Of a DNA stretch of 64,000 bases, positions 1 to 9,108 are shown piece after piece. The translations under genes were made by a program, and so were the position numbers. Position 1 is the stretch's first letter. Every line of letters starts with the position of its first letter. Below the pieces are notes generated by a model, which saw only the letters and a list, made by a program, of their open reading frames with translations, was not told where the DNA came from and did not search any database. The stretch spans positions 7,158,501 to 7,222,500 of the forward strand of contig NZ_CP067102.1 in assembly GCF_016616885.1 (NCBI RefSeq). The letters are read 5' to 3'. This DNA is from Bradyrhizobium diazoefficiens. Its GTDB lineage: Bacteria > Pseudomonadota > Alphaproteobacteria > Rhizobiales > Xanthobacteraceae.

Positions 1-582
1 GTCTTTGGCGTTCTGGCAGTAGTAAACTATGCCGTCGTGCGCACTCTGCCATGGATCGCCATCGTTTCGCGCCAGCGTGTAGGACAGGACAACTTTGTCC
101 AGATAACGTGTGGCAGCTTTCGCAATCGAGTCGATGACGCTTGTGACTGCACGGAGCCCACGAATGGGAAGCATCTCGCTGATCGTATCCAGCGTTTCGT
201 GAAAAGCGTTGAGAACGCCTCGAACGAACGCCTGAAAGCCAAACAGCACGGTGATCTCCCCAATGCTGGACTTGACGATGCGGCGTCCATAGCTGAATTG
301 GGACTCGTTTGGCTCTCCTGTCGTCCCTTCCGTGATCAGACGCGTAAGAACCGCGACATGACCGCAGGCAACGAGGTGAAGCGTGTAGCGAAGAATCGTC
401 CCCCAAATCCAGCCTCCCGCCGCCAACCAGGGCATTAGCCACACAACGCCAAGTGTTGTAGAGACATGAATGCCGATCCATGCGGCGCCGCCAACGGCAA
501 TAACGAGCCAAAGGCTCCATAGCAGCGCCGACCCGAGCAACGTTGCCAGTCGAACCATCGCGTAAGGCAGGCTCCGCATCAT
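1..582 (-). CDS. Integral membrane protein, N-terminal part (runs off the left edge)
   Basis: The minus-strand frame is open from a TAG at 733-735 to the window edge, so the gene is cut at its 3' end. The likely start is the ATG at 582, giving MMRSLPYAMVRLAT; a TTG at 618 is an alternative. Hydrophobic stretches follow at about residues 12-35, 40-60 and 65-85, then a more polar part ending with SYTLARNDGDPW. Amino-acid composition is protein-like throughout, and the opposite-strand frame over the same bases looks like its shadow. I do not recognise the family; a membrane location is the only functional statement the sequence supports. Confidence 0.6.
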   Translation of the reverse strand, partial: MMRSLPYAMVRLATLLGSALLWSLWLVIAVGGAAWIGIHVSTTLGVVWLMPWLAAGGWIWGTILRYTLHLVACGHVAVLTRLITEGTTGEPNESQFSYGRRIVKSSIGEITVLFGFQAFVRGVLNAFHETLDTISEMLPIRGLRAVTSVIDSIAKAATRYLDKVVLSYTLARNDGDPWQSAHDGIVYYCQNAKD

Positions 583-735
583 CAGCGACCAGCACGTTGC
601 CAGGCTATGATCACGGATCAACAACGGATAAGTGTGAGGACGATCAGTTGACTCCGCTCGGGGCCCAGGCTGCGTGGGGATCCATCGTGGTGTACTGTTG
701 CCAAAGAACAAACTCGAATCAGACAACTACATCTC

Positions 736-1330
736 CTATCGAGATTGCGTGAGCCACTGCCCGGGTATTCCCGACCAGTCTTAGTTGATGTGCCAGAGCG
801 TCTGCTTGGGCAGGCGCGACACGGCCCCGGTCACTGCTGTCATGCCAAACGCAATTACCGCATATCAACATGCAACCGAGGTATGCCTTGGGCATTTGGC
901 GATGCCCCGTCTCCGAAGTACCCCTGCGGCTGGCATTTCCGGCCTTAGTTGGCCATTCAATGGGCACCGCACCGCTGGGAGGCGAGCACGGCGGCCTATC
1001 AACGACTCTGCATCATTCCGCATGGGCGCCATATCCGCTGTCGCGCGCTAATCCGCCCGTAAAGCGACACACGCTTTTGTCCGAAAGCCGCTTCCTTGGT
1101 GCTACGCTTTGCCGGCGCGGCAGCTCTCTGGCGAGCGCTGGCTTTTCCTTGCTGATGCCCCATTCAATGGTCGCGAAGTCAGAATGCGGACCGGGTCGAC
1201 GTCACCTATGGCCAAGTCCGTCGTCGCGCGTTGCCAAGCCCGATATTTTTGTTCCTCCTATAAATTAACGCGCGTCGCTCAGTCTCGCTGAGCGAACATG
1301 GACAGCGGATAGCAATACGTGGAGGAGCCG
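736..1330. other. Gene-free stretch upstream of the OmpA-like gene
   Basis: No frame on either strand gives a convincing protein. The only structure I see is a perfect inverted repeat at 1276-1294 (CGCTCAG, 5-nt loop, CTGAGCG) about 37 bp before the next start codon, which could be an operator or an mRNA hairpin. Confidence 0.4.
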
Positions 1331-2329
1331 ATGACTCGAGCGAATTTATATAGCCTCGCGCGCGTAGCGCTCGTCGGGCTTGCGACCTGCACGCTCGTCG
1401 GCACGCGCGCTCAGTCGGTGGATAAACCGGGCTGCAATGATGTCTCCAGCCTCAATCGGTTCACTGGGTCGGCGATCGTGATGTGCGAGCAGCGCAATTT
1501 TGCGGAATATACGTTGCCAACGGGCGGCGTCACGGAGTTCAGCGGAAACAAAGCGAGCTTCGAGCGCAAGGAAGATCTCGAGGGTCAGCTGACGCAAATT
1601 ATCTATGCCGTGCCGCTAGGGGCGTCGTCAGTCGAGGTGTTCCGCAACTACAGGAATGACTTGGACCGGGCCGGTTTCAACATCCTGTTCGAAGCAAAGC
1701 AGGAGGAGACCAAGTATCTTGAACGTGTCTTCGAGAGCATGGGGCCTGGAGGTCAGCTGTTCGGCTACAGTCCTGAAGAGGCGCGCTATGCCGCGGCGGT
1801 GAAGGAGGATGGTGGTGACAAAAAGTATCTCGCGCTCTATGTCATCGAATTCCAGGACGGTTATGTTCCCGGCCTGTCTCCGAAAAAGGGACAAGTCTTC
1901 GTCCGTCTCGATGTGCTGAGGGTCGGCAAGCTGTCCAATCAAATGGTCGCAGTCTCCTCGACCGACATTGCCAAGGGTCTTGAGGCATCTGGCAAGGTCG
2001 CCCTCTACGGCATTCTATTCGAATTCAACAAGGCGACGATCAAGCCTGAGTCGCGACCTACTCTCGATGCAGTTGCGAAATTCCTCAAGGAGCATCCGAC
2101 TCAAAACGTCGCTTTGACGGGCCATACTGACAATATCGGCGGCCTTGAGTTCAACATGCGGCTGTCACAGATGCGCGCAGAAGCGATAGCAATGGATCTT
2201 AGCCAGACTTACGGAATCGAAGCAGGCCGGATGGTTACAAAGGGATTTGGTTCGCAGGCCCCGGCAGATTCGAATGACACTGAGGATGGTCGTGCCAAGA
2301 ACCGCCGGGTCGAACTAAGCATCCGCTAA
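1331..2329 (+). CDS. OmpA-family outer membrane/periplasmic protein with DUF4892-like domain
   Basis: A secreted protein of 332 residues. The start is placed at ATG 1331 because GGAGGAG lies at 1321-1327; a GTG at 1319 would sit inside that ribosome site. A signal peptide (LVGLATCTLVG core) ends near TRAQS. The middle, about residues 70-200, resembles DUF4892 (QLTQIIYAVP, VEVFRNYRNDL). The C-terminal 110 residues are an OmpA_C peptidoglycan-binding domain, with FEFNKATIKPES, LTGHTDNIG and the closing GRAKNRRVELSIR. Family knowledge suggests the C-terminal domain anchors the protein to peptidoglycan; the role of the middle domain is unknown. It stands alone, with no co-directional neighbour. 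Confidence 0.88.
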   Translation: MTRANLYSLARVALVGLATCTLVGTRAQSVDKPGCNDVSSLNRFTGSAIVMCEQRNFAEYTLPTGGVTEFSGNKASFERKEDLEGQLTQIIYAVPLGASSVEVFRNYRNDLDRAGFNILFEAKQEETKYLERVFESMGPGGQLFGYSPEEARYAAAVKEDGGDKKYLALYVIEFQDGYVPGLSPKKGQVFVRLDVLRVGKLSNQMVAVSSTDIAKGLEASGKVALYGILFEFNKATIKPESRPTLDAVAKFLKEHPTQNVALTGHTDNIGGLEFNMRLSQMRAEAIAMDLSQTYGIEAGRMVTKGFGSQAPADSNDTEDGRAKNRRVELSIR

Positions 2330-2511
2330 GGGACCGATCTTCGGGCGGTCTGATTGATTTGCCCAGTCGGCCTGGCCGCTTAGATGATTCCCCCGATCTC
2401 GCGCTTGCTTCCGATGTACGGGCCGCGACATGGAGGCGATTCCACGACGTTAAAGTGCCGCTCCCCACAAGGATGTGATGCTTACCGATTCATTTCTCGG
2501 CAAGCTGACCA

Positions 2512-2973
2512 TCAGAACGAGGCGCAGATGGTCGAGAGCGTCAGACCGACCGACTGCTGGTGAAAGCGTTGCATGTACGCATCTCTGAGCTGGGTCAGCC
2601 GCGATAACGTGTCCGAGGTCCCGGCAGCGACGATCCGCACCACGAAGGACCGCTCGTGCGTGATCCGCCCACTTGTCGCATCTCGCCACTGTCCGAGTGC
2701 GCTCAGCAACGTCAACCCCTCGGGAAAACGCGGTGTTATCTCTCGGCGGACGAACTCCGACCATCGCGCGTCTGATACGTGACGATGGCTGGAAATATCG
2801 CGTCCAAAGAAAAGCTCTGCCTGCAGCATCGGCGTGCCGTTAACCTGCTGGCAGGATGACGTAGAGATTTCGGCTTGGGATGCGGTGCAACCGATCAGGA
2901 ATGCAAGCAAGCCGACAGCTCGGAGCAGCCCGCCCCTGACTAACGCAACAAAGCCGACGAAGTTGATTCGCAC
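2512..2973 (-). CDS. DUF3574 domain lipoprotein
   Basis: A protein of about 153 residues whose C-terminal 105 residues match DUF3574: MLQAELFFGRDI, ARWSEFVRREITPRFPEGLT and SFVVRIVAAG. I chose GTG 2973 because it gives a short lipoprotein signal, MRINFVGFV through LLAFLIGC, with a lipobox cysteine near residue 28. An ATG at 3012 preceded by GGCGGA is possible but gives an unusually long signal. The frame stays open further upstream to about 3285 without looking like protein. DUF3574 has no assigned activity. The predicted location is membrane-anchored in the periplasm. Confidence 0.7.
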   Translation of the reverse strand: MRINFVGFVALVRGGLLRAVGLLAFLIGCTASQAEISTSSCQQVNGTPMLQAELFFGRDISSHRHVSDARWSEFVRREITPRFPEGLTLLSALGQWRDATSGRITHERSFVVRIVAAGTSDTLSRLTQLRDAYMQRFHQQSVGLTLSTICASF

Positions 2974-3450
2974 ATCAGCAGGCGCGAGCGTGAAGTACAG
3001 CCTGACACTCATCACAATTCCGCCAGCAAAGCCCGCACGCCTGAACGCGATGGGGACAACAATAATGAGCAAATCATCCCGCACACTCCCGCAGTCGACC
3101 TCGTACTGGTGCCGCTGCTGTTTGAGCTCTAGTTGATTCACTCGGATCTCTGCTTGGGCAGAGGCGACAACGATTCGGACGTAGATGCCGTCCCACCCTA
3201 GCGCGGCGATCGGAGCCTTATTCAACAACCACGCTCGTATGACTCCTCTTGGCTGCGGGATGACTGTTCGGAGGGCGACCTTCAAGGCCGCCTTGGATAT
3301 TAGGCACGGACAGACATGACGCGGCGCAGGACATACGCGACCTTGGTCAACAAACTTGAAGCAGCCTCCGCGCGCTCACCAAAAAGGGGCGATCTCTCGG
3401 GCCGCGGACCAGCCATAATCGAAAGGGTAAGCCATTGAAAAGCATTGCTG

Positions 3451-4443
3451 TCAGCCGTGCCGCGAAGCGGCGCGGATGTCTGAAGGCGTTGCACCGTAAT
3501 GCCGGCGGAACGTGCGATTGAAGTAGGACAGATCGCCGAATCCCGATTCGAACGCGATCGTACCGATGGTGCTGTCGCTCCGGCCCGGATCGGTTAGAAG
3601 GCGATGCGCGCGCGCGAGGCGCTGACTGAGCACGAATTCCGAGAACGTCGAATCCACGCTTTCGAACAGTCTTTGGATGTAACGCGGCGTGAGCTTCAGC
3701 CGCGCCGCCACGGCGGGCAATGTCAGGTCGCCATAGCTGAGATGCTGGTTGATGTCGGCCTTGACAGCAGCGAGGCGCGCGGCCGCCAGTCCTCGGCCTT
3801 CCGCGGCGACCGTCCCATCCAGATTCGCGCCGATGACCAGAGACGCAAGGTCGGTCAAATGGCCGACAACCGCATCGAGCAGCCCGGGTGTCGCAAGCCG
3901 TTGGTCGTCCAGCTCCCTAATGTAGAATGCGAGCAACCGCAGGGCTTCCGTGTTGGCCGGCAACGCACGCATGAGCACCTGCTCGGGATCGGTGACCAGC
4001 GGCGCCAGCGCCTTGCGGGGCAGCCGAAGACCCCCGAAGCGGGTCTGCGACAACGAGACGGCCATGCTACCGGCCTCTGCGCCCGACATCAGCACGGCCT
4101 CGCCCGGGCCGAGCTTGACTTCCCGACCGAGCTGCGATGCGTTCATGTTGCCGCTTGTGGCGATCGTCAGAACCAAGTCGTCATTGCCATCGAGCAGCTC
4201 GCGCGGTCGTGCGGCCCGCAGATTGGTGCACGCCCAGGATCCGATGCCTAGCCCGGGCAGCTCACGGACGGTCACTTCGGCATGGAACGCGCCGTCGACC
4301 AGCGGCTCCGGTTCGAGTTTCAGGATCATCCGTCCGATCTGCTCCCGGAAAATCGCTAATCGGTCGCGCTCGCCCCAATCCGCGGTCGAGAAGCGAAAGC
4401 CGGTGATATCCCGAGGCTCCAATGTCATCAGCTCAATCCTCAT
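3451..4443 (-). CDS. AraC-family transcriptional regulator
   Basis: About 330 residues from ATG 4443 (ATG 4428 is an alternative). The N-terminal two thirds is an AraC-binding-like sensor domain (AELDR-type opening DWGERDRLAIFREQIGR). The C-terminal 100 residues hold the double helix-turn-helix: LTLPAVAARLKLTPRYIQRLFE, then TIGTIAFESGFGDLSYFNRTFRRHYGATPSD. The family binds promoter DNA and responds to small molecules or stress. It is transcribed divergently from a paralogue at 4872 across a 428-bp gap. The two share layout and many residues, so they probably arose by duplication. The ligand is unknown. Confidence 0.88.
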   Translation of the reverse strand: MRIELMTLEPRDITGFRFSTADWGERDRLAIFREQIGRMILKLEPEPLVDGAFHAEVTVRELPGLGIGSWACTNLRAARPRELLDGNDDLVLTIATSGNMNASQLGREVKLGPGEAVLMSGAEAGSMAVSLSQTRFGGLRLPRKALAPLVTDPEQVLMRALPANTEALRLLAFYIRELDDQRLATPGLLDAVVGHLTDLASLVIGANLDGTVAAEGRGLAAARLAAVKADINQHLSYGDLTLPAVAARLKLTPRYIQRLFESVDSTFSEFVLSQRLARAHRLLTDPGRSDSTIGTIAFESGFGDLSYFNRTFRRHYGATPSDIRAASRHG

Positions 4444-4871
4444 AGCGGTGGGACAACATTCCGAGGAATACGGCCAGTGCGCCGATGACGCCGAGGGCGA
4501 CGCAATGCGCAACAGTGGTGCGAAAATCGCTCCACATCCTCCCGCGAGCGGGTCAATTCCAGGCTAGACGTTTAGTGACCTGTCCGCCCGCCCGCTTGGA
4601 CATGTGCGACAGTGCATTTGGACGAAAGCGACATGAGCGGCGGCAATCAATCTGTATGCGCGTTCATCAATTGGACGAGCGTTCCATCTTGGCCTGCGCT
4701 TGGTGACGCAGGCGAACCACGGCTGCAGCAGAGGTAGGTTGCCTGATCCGGCCGAGTCATAAGCTAGAAGCATTGGCGTCACATATATTTGTTGTCGCTG
4801 AACCGAGTCGCCCTGATGAACCAGACGCGGCAATTCGGCGACACCTGTCAACACGCCTGAGGTTTCTTCTG
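4444..4871. promoter_or_regulatory. Shared intergenic region of two divergent AraC genes
   Basis: No gene is seen in these 428 bases. The region must carry both AraC promoters. Divergent AraC-type genes are often controlled from such a shared region, but I could not pick out a confident repeated operator by eye. Confidence 0.4.
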
Positions 4872-5933
4872 ATGACATCGACCGCCCACGACGTTGCACT
4901 TTCCCGGTTCTCCTTAGAGGATTTTGCCGAGCAGGACCGGATGGCCGCATGGCATGATTTGTACGGTCGGCTGGTGCTGAAGGCCGACATTGCGCCGTTG
5001 CCGGATCATCCTCTACATGCGGACGTGACTGTACGGATGCTGCCCGGACTCTCCATCACGTCGGCCAGCATGTCGGCGTTCCGTTACGAGCGTGGCGCTG
5101 AACTGTTGGCGGACGGCAATGACGGGCTTGTCCTGGTGGTGAGTTCGCACGGCGCCAAGATGGTGCAGTGTGGACGCGAGGTCACGTGGAGCGCAGGTGA
5201 CGGGCTATTGATCAGCTCGGCGGATCCGGTCACCATGGTTTCCCCCGTCCCGGCGAAGATTCTGTGTCTCCACGTTCCACGGCCGTTCCTGGCGCCGCTG
5301 GTCGGCAACGTCGATTGCGCCCTGATGCGACCCGTTGTTCGATCTACCGAAGCGCTGAAATTGCTAGTGAGCTATGTTGGGGCGCTACAGCAAGATTACG
5401 CGCTTGCTGCGCCTGAGCTACAGCACCACGTGACGGTGCATGTGCACGATCTAATTGCCTTGGCGCTAGGCGCGACGAGAGATGCCGCGGCTCTTGCCAA
5501 TGGGCGGGGCATCCCCGCAGCCCGGCTGCGGGCCATCAAAGCCGATATCGTCGACCATCTCAATCACGGCACCCTCACGATTGCGGCCGTTGCACGGCGC
5601 CACGCCCTCAGCCCGCGCCAAGTGCAACGGATGTTTGAAGGTGACGGGATTACATTTTCACAATTCGTGCTGAGGCGGCGTCTCGCGCGGGCGCACCGAT
5701 TGCTCGTCGATCCACGCCGCGCCGACCGGCCAGTGAGCGCGGTTGCCTTTGAGGTCGGCTTTAGCGACCTGTCCTATTTCAACCGCGCCTTTCGCCGGCA
5801 GTACGGGGCGACCCCTTCGGACGTGCGTGAATCGGCACGAAGAGTGCCAGTCACTGGCACTCCATCCAAAGCCCATGAGGGGCATTCAATCCGGACGCCC
5901 GCGCGGCGCAACGGCGTCTGCCGACCGGAATAG
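4872..5933 (+). CDS. AraC-family transcriptional regulator (paralogue of the 3451-4443 gene)
   Basis: About 353 residues from ATG 4872 (MTSTAHDVALSRF), preceded by GAGG eight bases upstream; earlier starts add an unlikely leader. The sensor part opens with FSLEDFAEQDRMAAWHDLYGR, closely parallel to the divergent neighbour. The AraC helix-turn-helix pair is LTIAAVARRHALSPRQVQRMFE and VSAVAFEVGFSDLSYFNRAFRRQYGATPSD. The C-terminus extends about 30 residues past the usual end (ESARRVPVTGTPSK onward) and overlaps the direction of the degraded DUF3617 gene, so the original stop may have been lost. The regulated genes are unknown. Confidence 0.86.
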   Translation: MTSTAHDVALSRFSLEDFAEQDRMAAWHDLYGRLVLKADIAPLPDHPLHADVTVRMLPGLSITSASMSAFRYERGAELLADGNDGLVLVVSSHGAKMVQCGREVTWSAGDGLLISSADPVTMVSPVPAKILCLHVPRPFLAPLVGNVDCALMRPVVRSTEALKLLVSYVGALQQDYALAAPELQHHVTVHVHDLIALALGATRDAAALANGRGIPAARLRAIKADIVDHLNHGTLTIAAVARRHALSPRQVQRMFEGDGITFSQFVLRRRLARAHRLLVDPRRADRPVSAVAFEVGFSDLSYFNRAFRRQYGATPSDVRESARRVPVTGTPSKAHEGHSIRTPARRNGVCRPE

Positions 5934-5995
5934 GACGACTATGCCGAGCATTTTGTCGTGAGGTTCTGGGAACAGCATCCGCTGGGCGAGAATCC

Positions 5996-6536
5996 TCATC
6001 GTGATGGCGTCGGCCCAGGCCGGGACAACATGTCGTTGACGTTCGTCTTTATGCCGTCGGGTGTGATGATGTCGCGGCTTCTGATCGGCCTTACACGGAC
6101 CCAGCCACTTGCCCGTGACCATTATGGTCCTGTCGCCAATCACGCTCTGCGCCCCTGCCGGCATGGGCAAATCACCTTCGCGCTTCGAGTTGATCCTGGC
6201 TGTGTAGGCGTTGTCAAAACTGCCGGTGATCACGGTGTGCGTCGCGACGACGAAAGTGCCGAATTTGCAGACGGAATCCAGCGTGATGGCGTCACCGCTA
6301 TTTTGCACATCGCGCTTGGCGCACGCCTCCTGCCTCACGTTGGTCAATTTCGATTGCAGCGCCCTGTCGGTCGCTGCATCGACGCACTGCTGCATCACGA
6401 CCGGCACAACATTGCGGCCCTCGAGCGTCAGGGTCATGTCCCACAGACCAGGCTTACGGGCAGGAATTTCGGCGGCACCTGCCGTTGCGGCAAGGAGGAG
6501 GCTCGCGATGATGAGCGAAAGCGTACGATGGGGCTT
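5996..6536 (-). pseudogene. DUF3617 secreted protein, start lost and frameshifted
   Basis: The core (KPGLWDMTLTLEGRN, VPVVMQQCVDAATDRAL, GPCKADQKP) is that of DUF3617 periplasmic proteins. Upstream of it a clear signal peptide is encoded (RTLSLIIASLLLAATAGAAEIPAR), but its frame has no ATG, GTG or TTG after an in-frame TAA. The codon where a start would be expected, 6536-6534, reads AAG. After QKP the frame breaks: the expected tail DIITPDGIKTNVNDMLSRPG continues in another frame and stops at 5996-5998. Two independent lesions point to a dead gene. DUF3617 itself has no known activity. Confidence 0.78.
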
Positions 6537-6540
6537 CTGC

Positions 6541-7250
6541 TCAAAACCGCCAGGTTAAGTTGCTCTTGGCGCCGTGGTCGTGGGCGCCCGACCTGACCGG
6601 AATACGTGATGCCGATGCTGGCGTCGGCCGTGAGATCGACGCCCAAGCCCGTTTCGACCAACAGGCTGTCGCGTGCGATCGGCACGCCCGCCGCCGTAAA
6701 CGGCGCGCCGCCGTCGCGGAATGTGAGCAGCGTCTGTGGCGTCAGGTCGCCGAAGGCGTGCCGCCAAGCGAGCGTGCCGGTCACTGTCAGCGGCTTATGG
6801 CCGGTCTGCGCCAGTGCGGTGGCCGCCCGCAGACCCAAGGTGGTGAAGGCGACGCCGAGCGTATCGTCGGTGCCGGTGAGCGCAGCCGCGCCGCCCGTCT
6901 CGGTGAAGCGGTTGCCGTCGAAGTGGACGTAGGCGAGGTCGGCAAACGGTTCGGCCGCGAGATAGCCAAGCGCAAAGGCGCGGCCGATTTCGCCGAATGC
7001 CTGGGCGGTGTGGGCGCCATAGCTCGCCTTGGTGGCGTCGAAAAAACCCGGGAAGGCGATCGTTCGGTTGCTGTCGATGTCATGCCAGGTGAACGCTGCT
7101 CCTCCGCGCAGGCCCCACGCGCCGAGCTGGCCGCCGCCATAGACAGCCAGGTGATAGTTGTTGACAGTGGCGGAGGAGCTCCGGTCGTCAACATGCAGCG
7201 ACGACTGCGTATAGCCGCCGGCTAATGGGACGCTGATTGGCGCGTTCCTC
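6541..7250 (-). pseudogene. Autotransporter beta-barrel domain, 5' truncated and frameshifted
   Basis: The minus strand encodes most of an autotransporter translocator barrel: GGYTQSSL, NNYHLAVYGGGQLG, FAFPGFF-type strands, EPFADLAYVHFDGNRFTETGG, LTVTGTLAWRHAFGDLTPQ and GVDLTADASIGITYSGQ. The frame begins just after a TAG near 7250, with no signal peptide or passenger domain, so the 5' part is gone. After YSGQVG the reading frame slips by one. The other frame gives the proper barrel end AHDHGAKSNLTWRF and a stop at 6541-6543, with the terminal phenylalanine expected for BamA recognition. The gene is inactive as written. Confidence 0.78.
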
Positions 7251-7263
7251 TATCTCCGGTCAA

Positions 7264-7810
7264 TTAGTGCCGCGCGGGGCCGATCTTGGATTTGGGGCGG
7301 GTTATTTTCTCTCGCTTGCTCGGCAGCGCTAGCTTGGCTGACGAAGAATGGCTTGAATTGGCTACGTATCGGCTGAGAGACCGGATTAAAGTTCCTTCGG
7401 ACGCGAAACGCCGTACGCCCAACGTTCCCCGTACGCATCCTATCTCCGAAAACCTGAGAACGTTTCTATCGGTAACGCTCGTAGGAAGGAGCACGTAATC
7501 AAGTACGGAGCTGTTGTTCTCCCCCAGCCTGATGGCAACAATCAATCCGCTGGCAAGGTGGCGACGTTGTACCACCCAGAAGGGACAGTGGACGCCACAC
7601 ACGACGCTGTTCGATGATCCTCTTCACCTTGAAGAAGGTATCGTGATCCACAATCGGGTCGATACACCCTTCACTCCTTATCCAACTTTCGGGAGCGTTA
7701 TCTACGGCTTCTCCGCCGAGCTTCCTCGAAGTGCGATTGTAGACAATGTTCCCAATGTATTTCTCGTTCATATCTAGTTGCGGGGCAACGAGTTCTTCGA
7801 ACAGAAAGCT
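7264..7810 (-). pseudogene. Serine site-specific recombinase remnant (internal deletion)
   Basis: One frame encodes MNEKYIGNIVYNRTSRKLG, APESWIRSEGCIDPIVD and FFKVKRIIEQRR, which match the Recombinase domain (PF07508-like) of large serine recombinases. A second frame further downstream encodes LDYVLLPTSVTDRNVLRFSE and GVRRFASEGTLIRSLSRYV, resembling the C-terminal end of the same family. The catalytic N-terminal resolvase domain and the middle part are missing and the two pieces are out of frame. This is the only mobile-element protein trace in the window and may explain the decayed state of the surrounding 3 kb. Confidence 0.62.
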
Positions 7811-8246
7811 TGACCTGGATTCTCGCAGCAGGACTGAATTTGTCGACCGATGCGGCGTAAATCTCGCCCCACGCAGCGGGCGACCCTGTAAATCCGGGCG
7901 GCATTCGCTTCCAGCCGAGATGTGCTGCGGCATAGCCGACCTCGAAAGTCACGTTCGGGTTGGGACAGGGCCGAGCCTTGATTTCCTCCGGTGCCAGCGG
8001 TGTGACGGTCGTCACGTCACCAACGAAGATGTCCGCGGCCTCGATTTTCTCAAGGATCGAACGCGGCACATTGTCCGCACCCATCATGTCGCGGGTCGCC
8101 TCATCAAGTTTCAGCGTGAGTTCCGGCTGTTCGTGCTCGATCCGGGCGGCGGCTGCAACTAATGCCTGACGGATAGCATTTCGATTGGTGCCGGCAGGAG
8201 AATCACTTTGCCAAGCATAGAAAACGGCGTGTTCAGTCTTGCTCAA
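7811..8246 (-). pseudogene. TIR-like (nucleotide-binding, defence-type) protein, N-terminal fragment
   Basis: From TTG 8246 the frame reads MSKTEHAVFYAWQSDSPAG, then NAIRQAL, DEATRDMMGADNVPRSILEKI, ADIFVGDVT and PCPNPNVTFEVGYAAAHLGWKRM. This series (FYAWQSD, D-x-A-T-R, NPNV-ELGYA) is the N-terminus of a TIR-like nucleotide-binding family seen in bacterial immunity proteins. Homology stops after GWKRM near 7900; what follows is unlike the family and runs into the recombinase remnant in another frame. The effector part is therefore missing. The family call is from memory of the motif, and any immune role is inference. Confidence 0.55.
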
Positions 8247-8632
8247 ATGCTCGCTCTTTGTCGGGCGCGTCAGCTGGAAATGTCTGCATCTGAGCGGAAG
8301 TCAAGGTTTCTAGCAACATAGCGCTCGACTATCTGGGCCGACTTTCGCGGCGGCCTAAGTACGGGTTGATTTAGTAAGGACCAATCGGCGTGAGTCGCCC
8401 CGCCGCTAGTTACACCACGCCCGGGGACACGACCCGTGACCAGATCAAGGTGAATCCCTTCACCAGAGAGGGCACCGGGATCGAGCCTGACAGAAAGATA
8501 GACCCGATCGCTGTCATGGGCGTTCTTCTTCCGGGCCGCGCCGAACTCGGTTGCACCGCCGAAGGTGCGGAAGCCTTCGCTTGCGGCCGTAATTCGCGGT
8601 ACACATCCGCGCATTGAACGAATAGAGCGCGG

Positions 8633-8831
8633 TCAACCAGCCGCGAGCGCTTCGCGTACCTTCGAGACGAATTGCATATCGTTGTGGATGTCACTGCCGT
8701 TCAAATCGCGAAGGAAGTAGCCCCCGCGCGTGCGCGATAGCCTGCGCGAGCGGATCACGCCCCAGCGCGTCCGAGGCACTGAACTCTAGCCGGCGATGGA
8801 AGCGAGAATAAGCTGCGGCTGGGCCGCCGAC
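8633..8831 (-). pseudogene. Unrecognised coding remnant with a frameshift
   Basis: Protein-like sequence is split over two minus-strand frames. The first gives GGPAAAYSRFHRRLEFSASD and GRDPLAQAIAHARG. The second gives YFLRDLNGSDIHNDMQFVSK and VREALAAG, then stops at 8633-8635. The join is at a run of five G near 8723, so a one-base indel is the simplest cause. No start codon is apparent. I do not recognise the family. Confidence 0.4.
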
Positions 8832-9005
8832 GCTTATTCAACGGATATTCGACGACTTCTCCAAAACGGATCTAAGTCATTGAAATTTATGGCGCGCCAC
8901 CCAGAACAAAACTGCGAACTTTTATACGATTGAAATTGCTGCCTAATTCCAGAAGCATGAAGTGCAGATGGAGTGAGGCAAGGGAGCCGGCAGCACGCCG
9001 TGCCC

Positions 9006-9108
9006 CCTATCCGATCGATCCTGTCATGAAGGCGCCGAAGCTCACCGACAGCGCGCCGGCATCCTCGGCGACAACACGGCCAAGCTGCTCAAGATCAGCC
9101 TCCGCTGA
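9006..9108 (+). pseudogene. Amidohydrolase C-terminal remnant
   Basis: One plus-strand frame reads YPIDPVMKAPKLTDS; after a slip of one base another reads RAGILGDNTAKLLKISLR and stops at 9106-9108. An ending like RAGILGDNTAKLL is typical of the amidohydrolase-2 family (metal-dependent hydrolases of the TIM-barrel type). Nothing upstream restores the rest of the enzyme, so this is a tail fragment only. Confidence 0.42.

Noticed and set aside
37..438. A 133-codon plus-strand frame at the left edge
   Set aside because: The minus strand over the same bases encodes a better, longer membrane protein that runs off the window.
745..1291. Several overlapping short plus-strand frames
   Set aside because: None has a ribosome site, membrane or domain pattern, or consistent codon use; treated as non-coding.
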